Source: Caldithrix abyssi (GTDB lineage: Bacteria; Calditrichota; Calditrichia; Calditrichales; Calditrichaceae). From it: DNA of 46,292 nt. The stretch spans positions 1-46,292 of the forward strand of contig DRQG01000020.1 of assembly GCA_011369465.1 (NCBI GenBank). Direction: 5' to 3'. The translations under genes were made by a program, and so were the position numbers. The notes beneath the pieces are model-generated. The model ran no database searches and had not been told where the DNA came from. It saw only the letters and a program-made list of their open reading frames with translations. Positions 1 through 9,371 of this stretch are shown here, one piece after another; the stretch's first letter is position 1, and the number at the start of each line of letters is the position of its first letter.

Positions 1-312
1 AAATTGCTCATCTCTCTGGGTATCGGCACTCTGGCCGGAATTATTGATGTGATTCCCATGATTGTTAAAAAACTGGATATATATGCCAACATTTCGGCTT
101 TTGTACATTGGGTGGTTTTGGGAATCATCATCTCCTATGTACAGATGCCCGTGGCGCCCTGGTTTAAAGGACTGATCATAGCGGAGCTCTCTGCGCTGCC
201 GATCATCATCATCGTGGCCAAGGAAGATAAAAAAAGCATTCTTCCGATTGTAATTATGTCGGCTGTATTGGGAATCGGTGTTGGCATCCTGACCGGGGAA
301 TTTGCTGTATAA
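1..312 (+). CDS. Small multi-pass membrane protein, 5' end cut by window edge
   Basis: The open frame runs from the first base of the window to a TAA at 310-312, about 103 codons. It is probably the 3' part of a gene that starts upstream, although a TTG at position 4 could act as a start. The product is strongly hydrophobic, with about four membrane segments: an opening LISLGIGTLAGIIDVIP segment, a VVLGIIISYV segment, a LIIAELSALPIIIIVA segment and a C-terminal IVIMSAVLGIGVGILTG segment. Short charged loops (KEDKK) separate them. I do not recognise the family; the sequence only supports an integral membrane protein. It faces the DUF427 gene convergently across about 100 bases that contain one REP-like repeat. 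Confidence 0.6.
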   Translation, partial: KLLISLGIGTLAGIIDVIPMIVKKLDIYANISAFVHWVVLGIIISYVQMPVAPWFKGLIIAELSALPIIIIVAKEDKKSILPIVIMSAVLGIGVGILTGEFAV

Positions 313-357
313 ATCCGTAACGCAGTCATTCTTCCATTTTTACCCGGCGTACATGGT

Positions 358-416
358 TCGACGTAGTTCGACAAGCTCACTACAGGACTCACCAGGACGC
401 TTTTAAGGCCTGGACA
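358..416. repeat. Degenerate GTTCGACAAGCTCA repeat between convergent genes
   Basis: The stretch contains TTCGACGTAGTTCGACAAGCTCACTA-like sequence, the same core (TTCGACAAGCTCA, reverse TGAGCTTGTCGAA) that recurs near 22,040-22,260 and 39,201-39,472. It lies between two convergent genes, the usual place for REP-type repeats. No T-rich terminator was seen. Confidence 0.5.
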
Positions 417-419
417 GTG

Positions 420-701
420 TTATTCTTCCACTTTAACGCCATGCCAAAAGGCGATATACCCTTTTATGGGCTGGGCCGCTTTGCTGGGTTCAGAATAATA
501 CCAGGCCGCGTTTTTATTCACTTTGCCGTCAACGATCACATCGTAATACGAAGCGGTTCCTTTCCAGGGGCAAACCGTGTGTAGAGAACTTTCCCGAAGA
601 TAAGCCGTATTCACCGTTTCCGGCGGGAAATAATGGTTATTTTCGATGTTGACGGTGTGATCGCTTTCTGCAATAATTTTTCCCTTCCAAATGGCTTTCA
701 T
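420..701 (-). CDS. DUF427 domain protein
   Basis: A 93-residue protein with the compact DUF427 (NTP_transf_9, PF04248) layout. It begins with a KAIWKGKIIAES strand, then NHYFPPETV, a central TVCPWKGTASYYDV block, and a WYYSEPSKAAQPIKGYIAFW block ending near the C-terminus. The PWKG and AWYY/P.....I.GYIAF blocks are what I recognise. The family is widespread, small and beta-rich, and its biochemical role is unsettled, so I give no function. The ATG at 701 follows AAGGAAA on the minus strand at good spacing. The protein is full length for the family and stands alone: its neighbours face away from it or toward it on the other strand. Confidence 0.85.
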   Translation of the reverse strand: MKAIWKGKIIAESDHTVNIENNHYFPPETVNTAYLRESSLHTVCPWKGTASYYDVIVDGKVNKNAAWYYSEPSKAAQPIKGYIAFWHGVKVEE

Positions 702-955
702 TGTATTTCCTTTTCTTGTTATGGAACCATTACTTAAGTAATCTATGACGAATAAAACGTTTTTTCTTTACAAAATTATGGATATTGATCCGGTTTATGG
801 TATTGTTTTTTTCTTTAATACACTGAATGGAATGATTATATTTATGTGGTTGCCCGGGGTTTTCGCAGGCTGTACAAATTTTTAGTTCAGCAGGCGCAAA
901 ACGTATCGATGGATTTTGTATTTTCATTAAAACTCTAAAATGCGAGGCTAAGCCA

Positions 956-1459
956 GTGAACATTTATCCGTTTGTTTTCCTGCATGCGATCGTATTGATC
1001 GCTGTCGGTGTAAAATCCAATACAAATGAAATGCGCGGAAAGCAGCAATACGTATCAACCAATGAGCAAACTTCGGCTGATTCCTTGTCTTTTTTACCGG
1101 AGGGAACGGTTATATTCAAAAAAACGGCTAAAAAAGTGTATTGTTTTCTGCCAAAGGATACCATTGTACAGGGTGTGCTCTGTCGCGGGGGTGATCACGA
1201 CTGGATGACCGAGTTCTACTATAACGGCAAGTTGGCTCAGGCCTGGCTGGGCCGGGATGAGAAAATCCAGGGCATACCCTGTATGAAGGCCAGCTTCTGG
1301 ACGGAAGTTTTCGGCAGCAGCGCCAGGGTACTCTTTTACGAGAACGGCCGGCTAAAACAATGTAAATTAGCCGAGGATTTGACCATCCAAAAACAGAAGT
1401 TCGAGAAGGGCGATGTCATTTATTTTGACCCAAACGGAAAATTGATAAAGAAAAGATGA
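956..1459 (+). CDS. Secreted protein with F-x-NG-K-L hairpin repeats, unknown function
   Basis: 167 residues from a GTG start preceded by GAGG nine bases upstream. The first 20 residues are hydrophobic (YPFVFLHAIVLIAVGV) and look like a signal peptide or anchor. The rest contains a recurring unit: EFYYNGKLAQAWLG..., VLFYENGRLKQCKLA... and VIYFDPNGKLIKK. Each unit is an aromatic strand, an NG turn and a K/R-L strand, followed by a segment of the type L..D..IQ...... This resembles MORN-like or YwqK-like beta-hairpin repeats seen in secreted proteins, but I cannot place it in a named family. The neighbouring genes give no functional clue. A role in surface interaction would be a guess. Confidence 0.6.
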   Translation: MNIYPFVFLHAIVLIAVGVKSNTNEMRGKQQYVSTNEQTSADSLSFLPEGTVIFKKTAKKVYCFLPKDTIVQGVLCRGGDHDWMTEFYYNGKLAQAWLGRDEKIQGIPCMKASFWTEVFGSSARVLFYENGRLKQCKLAEDLTIQKQKFEKGDVIYFDPNGKLIKKR

Positions 1460-1711
1460 CTTCCTGAGAGGTGCTTTAGATCGATAAATGGAAGTTCTGG
1501 CGGAAATATCTATCCCGATGATTGGGGCCATTCGCCAAAATGTTTCGCGCTGGTTTATTACCATTATGTCTGTCCCAATACCTTGATTTTATTCCGGGCA
1601 TTCCTTATAATAATTGACATATTGCCTGCCATGTGTTTGCATTGCATATACTCAAATCGATTGGTTACAAACAATGATGGCCCGTTCAAATCCATCATGC
1701 GGAGAATCTGA

Positions 1712-2602
1712 GTGAACCGACCATTAATAATAGTGCTGCTTCTATTACCTGCATTTCTGCATGCTCAATCCGCGCTGAAGACATTTCAGCGTTCCCTGGC
1801 CTTTTCTTCCCGGCAACAAAAAAATATGCTGTTCTTCGCAGATAGCACAGAATCTCCGCCGGATAGTATGCGATCAGCCAAAGCGCTTCAAAAAGATAAA
1901 TCATACCTTGTTGTCAGCGGTTTCCCGGAACAGGCTCAGGTTTTTATGAACCGCGATAAAATGTTGCCCGGAGATACCCCCCGAAGTATACGCACCGGAA
2001 GGTGGGTTTTGGGGACAATACCGGTGCATAGAACAGAGCTTCCTGCGGGTGTTTATAACGTGGCGGTTTCCAAAAGCGGATACGAAAGTCAGTCTTTTAA
2101 ATTGTGGCTAAAACCGGCGGAAACGACAAAGCTTACAGTTACATTGAAACCAAAGTCCAGAACAAAAGCCCTGGCCTATTCTCTTCTCTATCCGGGAGCG
2201 GGGCAATTTTACTCCGAACGGAATCCGGCCGCAATAGCTTTTATGGTTTTAGAAACCTGCGCTCTGGCGGGAATCGCCCTTTCCACGAAAGAACTTGAAA
2301 GCAAACTGATAGAATTTGATGATGCCCGTTACCGGTACAGGGCAAATATCGATCTTCAACTCATGGATGATTATTACGCTGAGGTGGAAAGTAAATACGC
2401 TCAGGTGAAGGATGTGGAAAGAATCCGCGATAATTTCATAATAGCGGCGGTTTCTGTGTATGTTTTAAATTTGATGGATGTTTATCTGTTTTGGCCTTTT
2501 AAACACCTCAAAGTGCAACCCTCTGTCCATTCAACCGGTAGTATCTTTGACGGTAGTCCGAAAGCACCGCGATGGGCGGTTCGGCTTTCTTTCGCCATGT
2601 AA
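1712..2602 (+). CDS. PEGA-domain / DUF5683 envelope protein
   Basis: 296 residues starting at a GTG with GGAG seven bases upstream. Residues 1-18 form a signal peptide (PLIIVLLLLPAFLHAQS). About residues 65-147 form a PEGA domain: YLVVSGFPEQAQVFMN, a LPAGVYNVAVSKSGYESQ block and a KLTVTLKPKS end. From about residue 150 the segment ALAYSLLYPGAGQFYSER followed by hydrophobic stretches matches DUF5683, which usually has a G.GQFY motif and membrane segments. There is a likely membrane segment near 165-190 and another near 242-262 (FIIAAVSVYVLNLMDVYLFWP). Such proteins sit in the envelope of FCB bacteria. The role is unknown. It is the first gene of a tight three-gene group. Confidence 0.75.
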   Translation: MNRPLIIVLLLLPAFLHAQSALKTFQRSLAFSSRQQKNMLFFADSTESPPDSMRSAKALQKDKSYLVVSGFPEQAQVFMNRDKMLPGDTPRSIRTGRWVLGTIPVHRTELPAGVYNVAVSKSGYESQSFKLWLKPAETTKLTVTLKPKSRTKALAYSLLYPGAGQFYSERNPAAIAFMVLETCALAGIALSTKELESKLIEFDDARYRYRANIDLQLMDDYYAEVESKYAQVKDVERIRDNFIIAAVSVYVLNLMDVYLFWPFKHLKVQPSVHSTGSIFDGSPKAPRWAVRLSFAM

Positions 2603-2622
2603 ATTTAAACTCAGGGACAGAA

Positions 2623-3939
2623 ATGAAAATAATTTTCCCTCTGATTATTTCTTGCATAGTGGCATTACACGGATGTGTGGAAGTACCGGACGGAATTGAG
2701 CGGGATAATATATTTGATCCCAAAGCGCAATTTGACGATGAGCCTCCGTTGGCCGCGTTTACCGTCAGCCCGAAGGAAGGTAATACTTGGCGTACCACTT
2801 TCACTTTCGATGCCTCGGCTTCCAAGGAAAAAGAGCACCCCGAAGCATTGCTCTATTACCGCTGGGATTTTAACGGAGACGGAGTATGGGATACGAAGTA
2901 CTCGTTAAAGAAAAAGATCCGCTTCAACTATCAGTATGTATTTGACATTCTCTGCGGCCCGGTCACGGTTTACATGGAAGCCTTCGGGGCGCGGGGCCTT
3001 ACCGCCATCGACTCGCAAAGCATCTATCTCTACTTCTACCCGGAAGCGGAATTCGACTGGAAAATTGATTTGGATAGGCCGGACTATATATACTTTGACG
3101 CTTCTCTCTCAACAAATTGTGATCCGGAAGATAAATACCTGTTGTACAGATGGGATACTAACAATGATGGCGAATGGGACAGGGGCTATAGTGAGAATCC
3201 TTTATTGGAAATGGAGTTTCCAAACAGCGCTTTCTGGACGGTTAAATTACAGGTCAAAAACAGATACGGATTGGAATCCACCATTGTGAAACAGTTTCCC
3301 ATTTATGATGTGCTGGCCGACAACAAACTTGTGGCTTTCTATTCTTTTGACGGGAATGCGAATAACATGATAGGTGATTCATTGCACGGCACGGTTCACG
3401 GCGCTTCTTTAACGGAAAACCGCTTCGGCAAGCCCAACAGCGCTTACTATTTTGATGGCGTGGATGATTATATTGACATGGGATCCAATATCGCACTGAA
3501 ACCGCAAAAGTATTTCACCATTTCTTTCTGGTTTAAAGCCGAGGCATTGGATCAACCGCTTTTAACCAGTAACTACATGGAAAACGAAGACCGTTACGGA
3601 TTTTATTTTTATGTTGACAAGTATGGGATGATAAATTTTTATATATATAAATATTCTTCCACGGCGCCGCATTACGATAGTCCCCGTTTAGTACCCGATA
3701 AATGGTATCACATAGTTGGTGTTAAAGGCGACATCTATTCACACGTTTCCATCTATGGAAGCAAATATGATACTTATGCGAGAGAAGGGGGTATTCAATA
3801 CAAAAGTCGGGGATCCGATGCTTTTAACATAGGCCGTGTTAAAGGCAAGTATTTCAAGGGAATTATTGATGATGTTATCATCATCAATAGAGTATTATCC
3901 GTAAAAGAAACAGATGTTCTGTATCATCTGAGAAATTAA
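2623..3939 (+). CDS. Lipoprotein with PKD domains and a LamG/concanavalin-like domain
   Basis: I place the start at ATG 2623, giving 438 residues, because it has AGGGA just upstream and begins a perfect lipoprotein signal (PLIISCIVALHGC, lipid site Cys18). The frame is open further upstream, but only through the end of the previous gene. Two PKD-like domains follow: one with FDASASKEKE and YYRWDFNGDGVWDT, the second with FDASLSTNCDPED and YRWDTNNDGEWD. The C-terminal half is a LamG-like jelly roll (LVAFYSFDGNANNM, NSAYYFDGVDDYIDMG, FTISFWFKAE and a final GIIDDVIIINRVLS). These domains bind carbohydrate or protein at cell surfaces. It lies 20 bases after the PEGA gene and 2 bases before the LVIVD gene, so the three are probably co-transcribed. 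Confidence 0.8.
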   Translation: MKIIFPLIISCIVALHGCVEVPDGIERDNIFDPKAQFDDEPPLAAFTVSPKEGNTWRTTFTFDASASKEKEHPEALLYYRWDFNGDGVWDTKYSLKKKIRFNYQYVFDILCGPVTVYMEAFGARGLTAIDSQSIYLYFYPEAEFDWKIDLDRPDYIYFDASLSTNCDPEDKYLLYRWDTNNDGEWDRGYSENPLLEMEFPNSAFWTVKLQVKNRYGLESTIVKQFPIYDVLADNKLVAFYSFDGNANNMIGDSLHGTVHGASLTENRFGKPNSAYYFDGVDDYIDMGSNIALKPQKYFTISFWFKAEALDQPLLTSNYMENEDRYGFYFYVDKYGMINFYIYKYSSTAPHYDSPRLVPDKWYHIVGVKGDIYSHVSIYGSKYDTYAREGGIQYKSRGSDAFNIGRVKGKYFKGIIDDVIIINRVLSVKETDVLYHLRN

Positions 3940-3941
3940 CC

Positions 3942-6233
3942 GTGTTTATTTTATTCGCCTTTAAATACGAAAGTTTGATAAGAATAAACAGGGGCATTAA
4001 GCTCGTATTGGTAATCTCTCTTCTGGGGGCGAGCCTCTTTGCTCAGAATATTCCCGTATCGGAGCACACCGTACCGCTGCTGGCAAACGATTTACCTGAA
4101 ACTTCTTCCGTGAACGATTCCTCAAATAGTCTGGCTCTGATAGGACGATGGGGCTACGGTTTAAATTATGCTTCTTTTATTCAGGATAAGTACGCTTATA
4201 TTGGCAACGGCGCGGTTTTAAGCATAAGAGATTATAAAAGTAAAAAAACTCTTAATGAAGTATTGATGGAAAGAGTTATTACTACCATATATGCCAATGA
4301 GAATCTGCTGTTTGTCGGTGATAAAAAAGACGCGCTGCATCTGTTTGATATTTCGATTGCGGATCAACCCGTTAAATTGTCCACTCTTTTTGTGCCGGGC
4401 GGTTCTTCCGATAACCGGATACGTGATATGCAGGTTTACAACGGCTACCTGTATGTGTCCGTTTTAGATAGCGGAATTCTGATATTTGATGTCAGTGATC
4501 CTGTTGCACCGTCGATTATTGCTACCATCGAAACCCCGTTTCCGTGCGAGCGATTTGCTATCAGAGACAGTATTATCTATATCAGCGGCAGAAACAGAGG
4601 ATTGTTTGTGTATGATATCAGCGATCCTGCGCACCCTTTTTACCGGGACGACCTTCAGTTAGGACCGAACCATTCAACAGCGGTGTACGATGTGTATGTT
4701 TATAAATCGTATGCCCTTCTTGCTTCCGGCGGAAGTGGTCTCAATATTGTGAATATTGCAAATCCCGATTCCGTTTACTTTGTTACCCGATTCTCTTCTA
4801 CGGCCAAAAGCTTTTCGGGAGAGTATAACCGACTGTTTATAGTGGACGGCGATAAGGGAGTGGATATATGCAACATCCTGTTTTTACCTGAATTACACTG
4901 GATAGGCCATATCGAGAAGAAATACTCCACGACAGACGCCTATGTTGCAGATAATGTATTGGTGACCACAGACCCTTATTGGGGCAGTAAAATTTATGAT
5001 GTGAGATATATCAGCGATCTCAAGATTATCGATTCTTTGCGAACCGGTGGTATTGCCCGGAGGATTGCTGTTCGTGACAGTTTTTTGTTCGTAACCAACG
5101 GCCAGGCTGGCGTCTTTATTGTAGATGTGAAAGATCCGGCGCACCCTGAACGCATCAGCCGGATAAAAAGCAGAGATTTTTGTTGGGACGTGGATATTGA
5201 CAGTAATTTTGCTTTTGTTACGGACTACAGGGCAGGTATAAGTATTTACAATATTGAGGATATGTATAATCCTGTAGAAGTGGCCCGAATCGAAACATAC
5301 AAAAACATAGATTCCGACGATATCGTGGCCAGGGAAACCTTCATAAAAGATAATTATTTGTACATTGCCGATGCCAGATCAGGCCTGCGTATTTTTGATA
5401 TTTCAACCGCTCAGAATCCGGTTGAGATCGGTTCCAACTCCCAATATCGCGGACTCGTGAGTATATTTGTAAAAGATATCGGATTGTTCGTACGAAAGCG
5501 CCTGGCTTTCACAGCCCGGGGAAAACGCATTACCGCGTTTGATGTGGATGACCCCGGCAATCCCAGCTTCTATAGATTGGCATTGTACAGGGAAACGAAA
5601 GGATACCAGCAGCAGGTTGTAGCCGATGAAAATTACGCATACTACGCCTGCGATTATTCCGGAGTGGAAATTATTCCGTTACAGTCATCATCCAACCATA
5701 AACAATTTTTGACAGGCGGACCGGCCAAAGGGCTTTGTTTGGAGGAAAATACCCTTTACGTTGCCAATGGCATCTCAGGTGTGGTAGTGTATGATGTAAA
5801 AAACAAGGAAAAAATCAAAAAGACAGGGTATTATGTGGGGGGAGACAAAGCACTCGGCATTACCGTACGTGATCAGTATATATATGTGGCTGACAATGAA
5901 GCCGGGTTTTATATTCTGAAACAGAACCAGCAAAACCTGGCGACAGAAAACAAAACATTTGTCCTATACCAAAATTATCCGAATCCTTTTAATGCTGGTA
6001 CAACCATACCTTTTTATGTAAAAAGGTCTGCTGTGTTGACCATAGACCTTTATAATATTTTGGGTAAAAGAATCCGCCGCATCACTAAAGCTAATTATTA
6101 TCCCGGTTATTACCAACTGCAATGGGACGGATTAAACGAAGATGGAACGCCGGCAAGCTCCGGGCTCTTTTTTGTCCGCATATTTTCCGATGACGCCCTG
6201 CAATCTACAAAAAAAATTGTACTAATTCGCTAA
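3942..6233 (+). CDS. LVIVD-repeat beta-propeller protein with T9SS type A sorting domain
   Basis: Up to 763 residues from GTG 3942, which lies two bases after the previous stop. TTG 3975 would give a cleaner signal peptide (IKLVLVISLLGASLFAQ), and no clear Shine-Dalgarno decides between them. The body holds many LVIVD-type repeats, each with a strand like LYVSVLDSGILIFDVSDP followed by P..I..., at least eight in all. These are typical of surface beta-propellers. The last ~90 residues start with LYQNYPNPFNAGTTIPFYV and end KKIVLIR, the T9SS type A C-terminal sorting domain with a FlgD-like Ig fold. The protein should cross the outer membrane through T9SS and be anchored or released. The T9SS machinery itself is not in this window. 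Confidence 0.85.
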   Translation: MFILFAFKYESLIRINRGIKLVLVISLLGASLFAQNIPVSEHTVPLLANDLPETSSVNDSSNSLALIGRWGYGLNYASFIQDKYAYIGNGAVLSIRDYKSKKTLNEVLMERVITTIYANENLLFVGDKKDALHLFDISIADQPVKLSTLFVPGGSSDNRIRDMQVYNGYLYVSVLDSGILIFDVSDPVAPSIIATIETPFPCERFAIRDSIIYISGRNRGLFVYDISDPAHPFYRDDLQLGPNHSTAVYDVYVYKSYALLASGGSGLNIVNIANPDSVYFVTRFSSTAKSFSGEYNRLFIVDGDKGVDICNILFLPELHWIGHIEKKYSTTDAYVADNVLVTTDPYWGSKIYDVRYISDLKIIDSLRTGGIARRIAVRDSFLFVTNGQAGVFIVDVKDPAHPERISRIKSRDFCWDVDIDSNFAFVTDYRAGISIYNIEDMYNPVEVARIETYKNIDSDDIVARETFIKDNYLYIADARSGLRIFDISTAQNPVEIGSNSQYRGLVSIFVKDIGLFVRKRLAFTARGKRITAFDVDDPGNPSFYRLALYRETKGYQQQVVADENYAYYACDYSGVEIIPLQSSSNHKQFLTGGPAKGLCLEENTLYVANGISGVVVYDVKNKEKIKKTGYYVGGDKALGITVRDQYIYVADNEAGFYILKQNQQNLATENKTFVLYQNYPNPFNAGTTIPFYVKRSAVLTIDLYNILGKRIRRITKANYYPGYYQLQWDGLNEDGTPASSGLFFVRIFSDDALQSTKKIVLIR

Positions 6234-6411
6234 ACCATAGACGCATTGTGGGTTCAGTAGCGGGTCTTTGTTTTGCGAAGACATATCAAATTTCATCTTA
6301 ACCTTCCTTTATTGATTTTTGTCGGATTAAACCTTAACATATCGGTGGCTAAAAAAGTGAACGATGCTTTAGCCCTCCCTTGTTTCAGTTCCAGAAAACC
6401 GGGAATCCCCT

Positions 6412-9360
6412 ATGAAGAATATACTCATTTTGTATGCGGCAGGGCTTGTTTTTTTAGCGGCCGTATGTACCGCCCAAAACAGCCCGGCCGATTACGTTGA
6501 CCCATTTATCGGCACCGGCGGGCACGGGCACACCTATCCGGGCGCCACGCTGCCCTTCGGTATGGTGCAGCTCAGTCCCGATACGCGGCTGGAAGGCTGG
6601 GACGGCTGTTCGGGGTATCATTACAGCGATTCGATCATTTACGGTTTTTCGCACACCCATCTCAGCGGCACGGGCATTGCCGATTACTGCGATATTCTGT
6701 TCATGCCTTCCAGCGGCCGCTATTTCCTGAATAACGGTTATAAACAAGGGCCGGATAAGGGTTATGCCTCGCGCTTCCGCAAAGAAAGCGAAAAGGCCGC
6801 GCCGGGCTGGTATGCCGTGCGTCTGGATGATTACGACATCGACGTGGAACTGACGGCCACGACGCGGGCCGGTTTGCATAAATATATTTTTCCGGCCGGC
6901 AAATCGGCCTACGTCATACTCGATTTAACCCATCGGGACGAAGTGCTGGAATCGAGTTTCCACCAGATTAACGCCTACGAAATAGAAGGCCTGCGCCGCT
7001 CGCGTTCCTGGGCCAAAGATCAGGTAGTCTATTTTGCGGCCCGCTTCAGCCGTCCGGTAAAAAAATTAATGCTGGCCCAGGATGATTCTATCCGCGAAAA
7101 TCAAACCTCGGCGGAGGGTAAAAACATTAAAGCGGTTTTTGATTTCGGCCGATGGAACGGCGCCGAACCCTTGGAGATTAAAGTGGCCATCTCTGCCGTG
7201 GATGCGGATGGGGCGCGCAAAAATCTGCACAGCGAACTGCCCGGCTGGGACTTTGAGGCGATTAAAAAAGCCGCCCGCTCAGCCTGGAACAGGGAACTGG
7301 GTAAAATCGAAATCGATGCGGACGATAGCACGAAAACCATCTTTTACACGGCATTATATCATACTATGGCAGCGCCCAATGTATTTATGGATACGGACGG
7401 CCGCTACCGGGGAACGGATTTCAAAATTCACCGGGCGGACGATTTTACCAATTACACCGTCTTTTCGCTGTGGGATACCTACCGCGCCGCGCATCCTTTG
7501 TACACCATTCTCGATCAAAAGCGTACCAATGATTTTATCCGCACGTTTATTCACCAATACGAGAACGGTGGGCTGCTGCCGGTGTGGGAACTGGCCGCCA
7601 ATTACACCGGCACGATGATCGGTTATCACGCGGTGTCGGTCATTGCCGACGCCTGGCTGAAGGGCATCCGCGATTACGACGCCGCGAAGGCCTTTGAAAC
7701 GATGAAACACAGCGCCATGCTCGATCACCTGGGACTGGACAGCTACAAACGGTTGGGGTATATCCCCGGCCATCTGGAAGCGGAATCCGTTTCCAAAACG
7801 CTGGAGTACGCCTATGACGACTGGTGCATCGCCCAAATGGCCAAAGGTTTGGGCCGGGAGCAGGACTATGCTTACTTTTTGCAGCGGGCGCAGTCCTATA
7901 AGAATTTATACGATCCTCGGAGCGGCTTCATGCGTCCGAAATTGCACGGTATGTGGAAACATCCCTTCGATCCTGCCGAAGTGGATTTTAATTACACCGA
8001 AGCCAACGCCTGGCAGTATTCCTTTTATGTGCCGCAGGATGTTTCGGGCCTGATGGAACTGATGGGCGGGAAAAAACGTTTCGCCGCCCGGCTGGACAGC
8101 CTGTTCAGCGCCAAACCGCAAACCACCGGCCGCCGTCAGGCCGACATCACCGGGCTGATCGGCCAGTACGCCCACGGCAATGAACCCAGCCATCACATGG
8201 CCTACTTGTATAATTACGCCGGAAAACCGTGGAAAACCCAGGCTCTGGCGCGCCGTATTTTAAGCGAAATGTATTCCACCCGACCGGACGGTTATATCGG
8301 TAACGAGGACTGTGGGCAGATGTCGGCCTGGTATGTGTTGAGCGCGATGGGCTTTTATCCGCTGACCCCGGGGGACGGACTCTATGTTATCGGCAGTCCC
8401 GCTTTACGGCAGGCGCGTATTCATCTGGAAAACGGCCGAACATTTACGGTCAAAGCGGAAAACCTGACCGCGGAAAACAAGTACATTCAGTCGGCCCGAC
8501 TGAACGGCAAACCATACAACCGCTCCTATCTTTCTCACCAAACCCTTATGAACGGCGGCGAGCTGGTGTTTGTAATGGGACCGCGTCCAAACAGGCAATG
8601 GGGTACGGGGGAAGGGCGGATGCCTGTCTCGGTCATCAACGAACAACCGATTTTGCCTTTGCCCTATACGGATGTAAAAAAACGTTTGTTTAACGGAAGC
8701 GTAACGGTCGGCCTGCATCACATCGTTCCCGGTGCCCGGATTTATTATGCCATTGGTGAAGATTCCACAAAGGAGAACTTCCGGCTTTATGAAGCGCCGC
8801 TTAAAATCGATAAAAGCGCCACAATTTATTTTTATGCCCGTAAGAACGGTCTGCGATCGGGCACCGAGCGGCTGGATTTGCTGCAGTTTCCGGAGGGCCG
8901 CAGCATTCGATTGCTCACCCGGCCGGGCAGTCAATACACCGCCGGCAGCGATTCCGCATTGATCGACGGCATCTTCGGCGGCGATGACTTCCGCAACGGT
9001 TCCTGGCAGGGCTATGAGGGCATTGATCTGCAAGCGGTTGTCGATTTGGGAAAGCCTACTCGTATTACACAGCTTGCGGCTAATTTCCTGCAGGATATTA
9101 ATTCCTGGATTTTTATGCCCCTGTATGTTGAATTTTACGCTTCCGACGACGGCGTACGGTTTCATCGGTTAGGCCGGGTGGATAACGCAGTGCCGGCAAA
9201 TCAATGGGGCCGCATCGTTCGGGCATTTACTCTGCCGGTTACGGCGCAGACGGTACGGTACGTGAAGGTTGTCGCAAAAAACCGCGGCCTGTGTCCCGAC
9301 TGGCATAAGGGCCGCGGCGGAAAGGCCTGGATATTTACGGATGAAATAACCATAAAATAG
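6412..9360 (+). CDS. GH92 alpha-mannosidase with C-terminal CHB_HEX-like and F5/8C-like domains
   Basis: 982 residues with a signal peptide (ILILYAAGLVFLAAVCTAQ). Family GH92 is clear from DYVDPFIGTGGHGHTYPGA and FGMVQLSPDT at the N-terminus, then GFSHTHLSGTG, FSLWDTYRAAHPL, HGNEPSHH near residue 588 and GNEDCGQMSAWYV near 632. GH92 enzymes are Ca2+-dependent exo-alpha-mannosidases that invert configuration and trim alpha-1,2/1,3/1,6 mannose from N-glycans or mannans. The GH92 core of about 740 residues is followed by a short chitobiase C-terminal-like segment (about 765-825) and a discoidin/F5-8C-like domain (about 830-980) that may bind glycan. The next genes are a sugar symporter and, beyond a mobile-element region, a beta-mannosidase. 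The linkage preference cannot be read from the sequence. Confidence 0.93.
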   Translation: MKNILILYAAGLVFLAAVCTAQNSPADYVDPFIGTGGHGHTYPGATLPFGMVQLSPDTRLEGWDGCSGYHYSDSIIYGFSHTHLSGTGIADYCDILFMPSSGRYFLNNGYKQGPDKGYASRFRKESEKAAPGWYAVRLDDYDIDVELTATTRAGLHKYIFPAGKSAYVILDLTHRDEVLESSFHQINAYEIEGLRRSRSWAKDQVVYFAARFSRPVKKLMLAQDDSIRENQTSAEGKNIKAVFDFGRWNGAEPLEIKVAISAVDADGARKNLHSELPGWDFEAIKKAARSAWNRELGKIEIDADDSTKTIFYTALYHTMAAPNVFMDTDGRYRGTDFKIHRADDFTNYTVFSLWDTYRAAHPLYTILDQKRTNDFIRTFIHQYENGGLLPVWELAANYTGTMIGYHAVSVIADAWLKGIRDYDAAKAFETMKHSAMLDHLGLDSYKRLGYIPGHLEAESVSKTLEYAYDDWCIAQMAKGLGREQDYAYFLQRAQSYKNLYDPRSGFMRPKLHGMWKHPFDPAEVDFNYTEANAWQYSFYVPQDVSGLMELMGGKKRFAARLDSLFSAKPQTTGRRQADITGLIGQYAHGNEPSHHMAYLYNYAGKPWKTQALARRILSEMYSTRPDGYIGNEDCGQMSAWYVLSAMGFYPLTPGDGLYVIGSPALRQARIHLENGRTFTVKAENLTAENKYIQSARLNGKPYNRSYLSHQTLMNGGELVFVMGPRPNRQWGTGEGRMPVSVINEQPILPLPYTDVKKRLFNGSVTVGLHHIVPGARIYYAIGEDSTKENFRLYEAPLKIDKSATIYFYARKNGLRSGTERLDLLQFPEGRSIRLLTRPGSQYTAGSDSALIDGIFGGDDFRNGSWQGYEGIDLQAVVDLGKPTRITQLAANFLQDINSWIFMPLYVEFYASDDGVRFHRLGRVDNAVPANQWGRIVRAFTLPVTAQTVRYVKVVAKNRGLCPDWHKGRGGKAWIFTDEITIK

Positions 9361-9371
9361 GAAAGCTTCGT

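Noticed and set aside
730-963. Small minus-strand frame with CTAC...C cysteines, possible mini zinc protein
   Set aside because: It overlaps the start of the plus-strand secreted protein, has no clear ribosome-binding site, and the cysteine spacing is irregular. A real small gene cannot be fully excluded.
6273-6500. 75-codon plus-strand frame ahead of the GH92 gene
   Set aside because: It overlaps the GH92 start in another frame, has a mixed composition and shows no conserved feature; the gap is more likely a promoter region.
8404-9165. Long minus-strand open frame (253 codons) opposite the GH92 gene
   Set aside because: It lies fully inside a well-supported gene, has no family motif and no ribosome-binding site; GC-rich coding DNA often leaves the opposite strand open.
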